A DNA stretch of 64,000 nucleotides from Protea cynaroides (Eukaryota; Streptophyta; Magnoliopsida; Proteales; Proteaceae), in assembly GCA_028583415.1 (NCBI GenBank), contig CM053267.1, forward strand, positions 14,891,104 through 14,955,103. The letters are read 5' to 3'. Made by a program: the position numbers and the translations under genes. The first letter of the stretch is position 1; the number at the start of each line of letters is the position of its first letter. The notes under the pieces were generated by a model. That model saw nothing but the letters and a program-made list of their open reading frames with translations, was not told the origin of the DNA and made no database searches. This document shows, piece by piece, positions 60,612 to 64,000 of the stretch.

Positions 60612-62164
60612 CCGCCCGCCATCTTAGATGACTATTCTTTGATTTGGTTCTGAGAAAAGACACAACACATGAAGCATATTCAAGAAAATATATCCAAGTA
60701 TCGTAGTGTTAGTCTTTAGCAACATGCACGAGACGGAAAACTCCAATGGAAATAGTTAAAATCACTAAAATAATTTTTCTTAAAATTTTACGAGATTAAA
60801 CAATTTTGTCTGAGTTGCATTATATCAGTGGCATGTCTGGAGTCAGATGTTCGACCAGTATGTCCAGGCGGACAATTTTCCCAACTCCCTGAGAGGTACC
60901 GATCGCACATACTGGTCGCATGTCTATAGCATATGGGTTAACCAGTATGCTAGGCAGACAAAATTTCTTGTCTGACCGAGGGGTACCGGTCAACGTATCG
61001 CTTGGGGTACCGGTCCATTGTATCGCTCAAACCGTCGATTGGTATGCCCAAAACTCACTTTAAAACCCGATTTTTGAGTCATTTTCATGACTTTTCCCTT
61101 TCTCCTCTACTTCAGTAGTGATTCCTCTGTGCTTAGTGAGTCTTTACAGTTCCACCGGACAACTTCAAGGCGATTTTTCTCCAATAAAGAATCTCAACAA
61201 CATCTCTAGGTGAGTCTCCTCCTCTTTCTCATCTCTTTTGATATTGTTTCTCCATGGACTTTGCCCAAAAACCTAGATTTTCTAGATTAGAGAGTTTCCC
61301 TCCATAGGAAACTCTTTTCTTTGGCTTAGAATAGTTCTTGGGACCTTAATGAGCAAAACCCCTCAACCTATTTGAGGTTTCATCGAGTGGTTTGTTAGAA
61401 ACCCCAAAATTGATGAGTTTTGACCTAGGTTTTGTTAAATTTCAGATTTTTTTTTATATTGGCTTGATTTCTTGCTTTGATTGGTAATGGTTTGATCTCT
61501 TGATGTTGTTGTGTGGTTATATAAGTCCTACCCAAATTTTTGGGTGAGTTCGAGGCCTTTGCTTGAAATGTAGTCATTATGCTGTCGAAATTTCTAAAAA
61601 TTTCGACTAATACACTGTTATTTGGCTTTGTTTTGTAGGTTACAACATGTCTAGACATCGCGCTGCAGCCAAGCATGCTTATGCTCCAGGTTTTCGAAGG
61701 CCAGATGGTTTCGCTCGGTAGAGGCTTAAGCCAGATTCCTATGGTTCGACGACAAGGGAATTGAATCCGGTGGCTTCGTAAACCTGGCACAGCTTTAAAG
61801 GTTTAATGTCGAGGTTGCGTTCGATGCACTTGGGTGGTTACCCGTCATATCATATAATGTGACCACACAGCCCACCCTGGTGAAACATTTTTACGCCAAC
61901 CTAGAACTTGAGGGGAACCCCAACGATTTTGATCACTGTAGGGATCTTCGTATTACCAGTTTGGTCAAAGGTGTCCCAAATTCCTTCAACACTCATCAAT
62001 TGGCCAACTTGCTGGGGATTCCCAATAATGGTGACATTGTATATTGTGCACCTAAGGAGAAGGGGTATCTTACTGAGGGGATGCGCAGAGAGATTCCTGC
62101 TTAGATTTTCACTCTCGGTTTGCCCATGTTGGCGGCGAATCTTCAACCTATCCCTAGGTTGCAC
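60612..62164 (+). pseudogene. Leader of C with antisense gene, truncated by LTR E
   Basis: It begins with the minus-strand gag start of C, then a motif array (60835-61035: GGTACCGGTC, ACCGTCGATTGGTATG). The plus-strand gene follows: TTTAAAA box 61059-61065, donor GTGAGT after 61209, 429-bp intron, acceptor TTTTGTAG ending 61638, ATG 61647. The product aligns with B from FNVEVAFDALGWLPV through LVKHFYANLELEG, ITSLVKGV and LLGIPNNGDIVYCAP to PIPRLHC, where LTR E cuts it (B has PVPRVYC). At least one frameshift and several stops. Confidence 0.7.
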
Positions 62165-64000
62165 TGTCACACCCCAATTTCGGCCGAACCAGAAGTGTGA
62201 GTGAACCATCACTGAACCAATGGTTCACACCAGGATCTCAATAAAACCGTGTCCACTCATACAAACCATTGCACGTAACCATAATCAGAATATAATAAAA
62301 ATACAACGGAAGTCTTTAAATAAAATGAATTGAGTGATCTATTGATAATTTAATAAAATATCAAGTTATTATCCACACCAAAATATAAATAATATCCTTA
62401 CATCACTTTGTAAATCCAACTGAAAAGAAAATAAAATAATCTAAATAAACACCCTAGAGATACATGCAGAAAGGGCACTCGCATGAAGTGTCATGCTCGT
62501 CCTCTCCTGCTTGCATCTCCAAAGCAGCCATGCCTCCATAAACTGGAGCATTCATGTAATCATCCACCGTGTAACCTGCATCAACATCTAAAAACATGTA
62601 TATATACAAGGGTGAGCTCACAACTTAGCTCAGTGAGACAATCAGACAATGCAACAAACATATGCATGAGTAACATTTACATTATGGTCTGGTTTTAAGT
62701 TTGCAATGTGCTATAGAAAGGATTGGCGGTCACCGCACCTCTATACATGAGTGTGTGAAGCCGCCTAATGGATCAAACACCACTGTCGTCCCACATGCAC
62801 CCACTATGGAATAGAGAGAGAGCTAAGGCGTCCAGATCAAACACCACCAACACCTCCCCTGATACTCTACTCATACCAACACGTAAGCCCCTATTAGCGA
62901 GGGCTTACAAACTGGGCTCGCAACTAACCAATCCTATATGTCATCACAGTAAGCCATGTCCCAGCGCAGCTCCCTATGGCATAGAGATAGTGCTAGAGTC
63001 TAGTGGCCAGGCCAGAGACCACAATGCCACTTCCTCCCCTTGATACCCTATCCGCACCAAGCATGCTAAGACAGAACGAAACAAAAGGTGCTAGTATGAG
63101 GAATGATCCCAAACCTCCAGTCCTTCCCATTCCACACAGCAATGAAAACAATCACATGCCTAACAGTCACATCCTAGCATAGCGAGTATGCATGAACAAT
63201 AATATTAACTGAAAGTAAAGGATGACATGCGAATATGCACAAACATCAGTCCATAGAATCTTAATTATTAACAACGTTTTACTATTATTAAATTATTAGG
63301 GTTTAGCTCTGATTCCCTTACTTGATGCTTGATTGATATCTTGCTCCACGTCACAAGGTCCTACATGATATTAGGGTTTAGTTAGAATAGTTCTCTTAGG
63401 GTTTACATTGGTCGAAAAACCAACTTGGTCAAAAATACTCTTCACAAAGCAGACCGGTCACATGTATCGGTTGCGGCACTGTGGGAAACCTGCGACCAGT
63501 ATGGTCGACTGGTCCCCACAGACCAGTCCGTGGGAGGTACCGGTCGTAGTACCGGTAGCATATGGTGCGACCCATATGGTCAATCATTATGTCTCTAGAA
63601 AACCATACGCTTGGTTTTCGCTTTCCGTCGGTCACCCTCTGTTGATCCCAGGATTTTTCCTATACATTCTAGGTCTGAATACTGAGTTAGAGTTGTTTCC
63701 AACTCCATTCAAGTACTAGTTTCGATGGTCTTAACCTAGAAGTGGAATCTAGGGTTTACCGACTAAATTAAGGTTTGACGACAAATATGGTTTAGATCAA
63801 TACCTGCTTTGCATGGTATTGATCCAATCATAACTAACCATCCTAGAATACTTAATGTAGAGGGAGGTTTAAGCACTTACCGTTGACTCGCGGTAATGTG
63901 TTCTTCGTCGAACGGTAATGGCGGCTCTTCCCTCTCCTTCCTAGCTTCTTCTCCTTCTCAACCTCTTTCTCCTCTCTAGAGTTTGTGAGAATCAATGGAA
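62165..64000 (-). mobile_element. LTR E (B-type), continues past the window
   Basis: TGTCACACCCCAATTTCGG on the plus strand opens an LTR nearly identical to the 5' LTR of B. It is not next to a primer site but lies inside the antisense frame of C, so it is a separate insertion (solo LTR or a full element). Motif cluster about 63450-63590. Candidate exon signals as in B, but the 39-nt exon ends CATCAA|GTAAGGG. Confidence 0.85.
62454..62588 (-). CDS. Conserved LTR-encoded short reading frame (E copy)
   Basis: 45 codons including the stop, open: DVDAGYTVDDYMNAP, ending HDTSCECPFCMYL. Very close to the B copy. The preceding 39-nt candidate exon is open in the joining frame (PCDVEQDINQAS). Confidence 0.45.
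   Translation of the reverse strand, partial: DVDAGYTVDDYMNAPVYGGMAALEMQAGEDEHDTSCECPFCMYL

Noticed and set aside
62165..64000. LTR E as the 5' LTR of C
   Set aside because: It lies inside the antisense frame with no primer-binding site beside it, and is closer to the B LTR than to the C LTR at 34649.

Overview
This window looks like heterochromatic, transposon-saturated DNA from a flowering plant. It holds almost nothing except plant mobile elements: Ty3/gypsy chromoviruses primed by tRNA-Met, a Copia element, a Tat-type gypsy fragment, a hAT gene with plant-style introns, and a Pack-MULE carrying a piece of a plant proteasome-regulator gene. No intact host gene, tRNA, rRNA or bacterial-type operon was seen. 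The species cannot be named from the sequence.

Layout. 1-4529: decayed hAT transposase gene (minus), split by solo LTR S0 (2157-4382, TSD ACTAG). 4530-6957: AT-rich spacer, a cluster of perfect palindromes, then part of a diverged LTR (A). 6958-17737: complete chromovirus B (minus, TSD TCACT), inserted into A, which resumes at 17738-18235. 18236-22120: Tat-type gag and LTR (minus), split by solo LTR S1 (19360-21293, TSD AGCTA). 22121-34648: Copia element (minus). Its gag is split by a giant solo LTR, R1 (26977-34337, TSD CATAG), which itself carries a Pack-MULE with a PI31 gene fragment. 34649 to the window end: chromovirus C (minus), which contains solo LTR S3 (37112-39494, TSD GATCC), a second giant LTR R2 (44062-60611), and a further LTR, E (from 62165). 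R2 contains the complete chromovirus D (44940-56643, plus). The deepest nesting is Copia > C > R2 > D.

The most unusual signals are shared by the chromovirus copies. (1) Each internal region has a spliced gene in ANTISENSE between the primer-binding site and gag. It has a TTTAAA-type promoter, a 411-443 bp leader intron, and an acceptor 5-8 nt before the ATG. Its product of about 410 aa resembles the 'putative plant transposon protein' domain. (2) Arrays of a GGTCGACC-type palindrome with subfamily-specific flanks sit upstream of both the LTR promoter and the antisense promoter. (3) Every LTR long enough to contain it, in nine copies from very diverged subfamilies, keeps an uninterrupted-by-indel reading frame of about 40-49 codons near its 3' end, with a substitution pattern that favours synonymous change. 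It is preceded by conserved splice-like signals. (4) A 69-78 nt intron-like segment with in-frame stops and a branch-point motif separates gag from protease. Together these suggest a self-regulating retrotransposon family in which antisense expression, motif arrays and splicing are linked; the functional link is inference. All long reading frames carry nonsense codons or frameshifts, so these copies look inactive.
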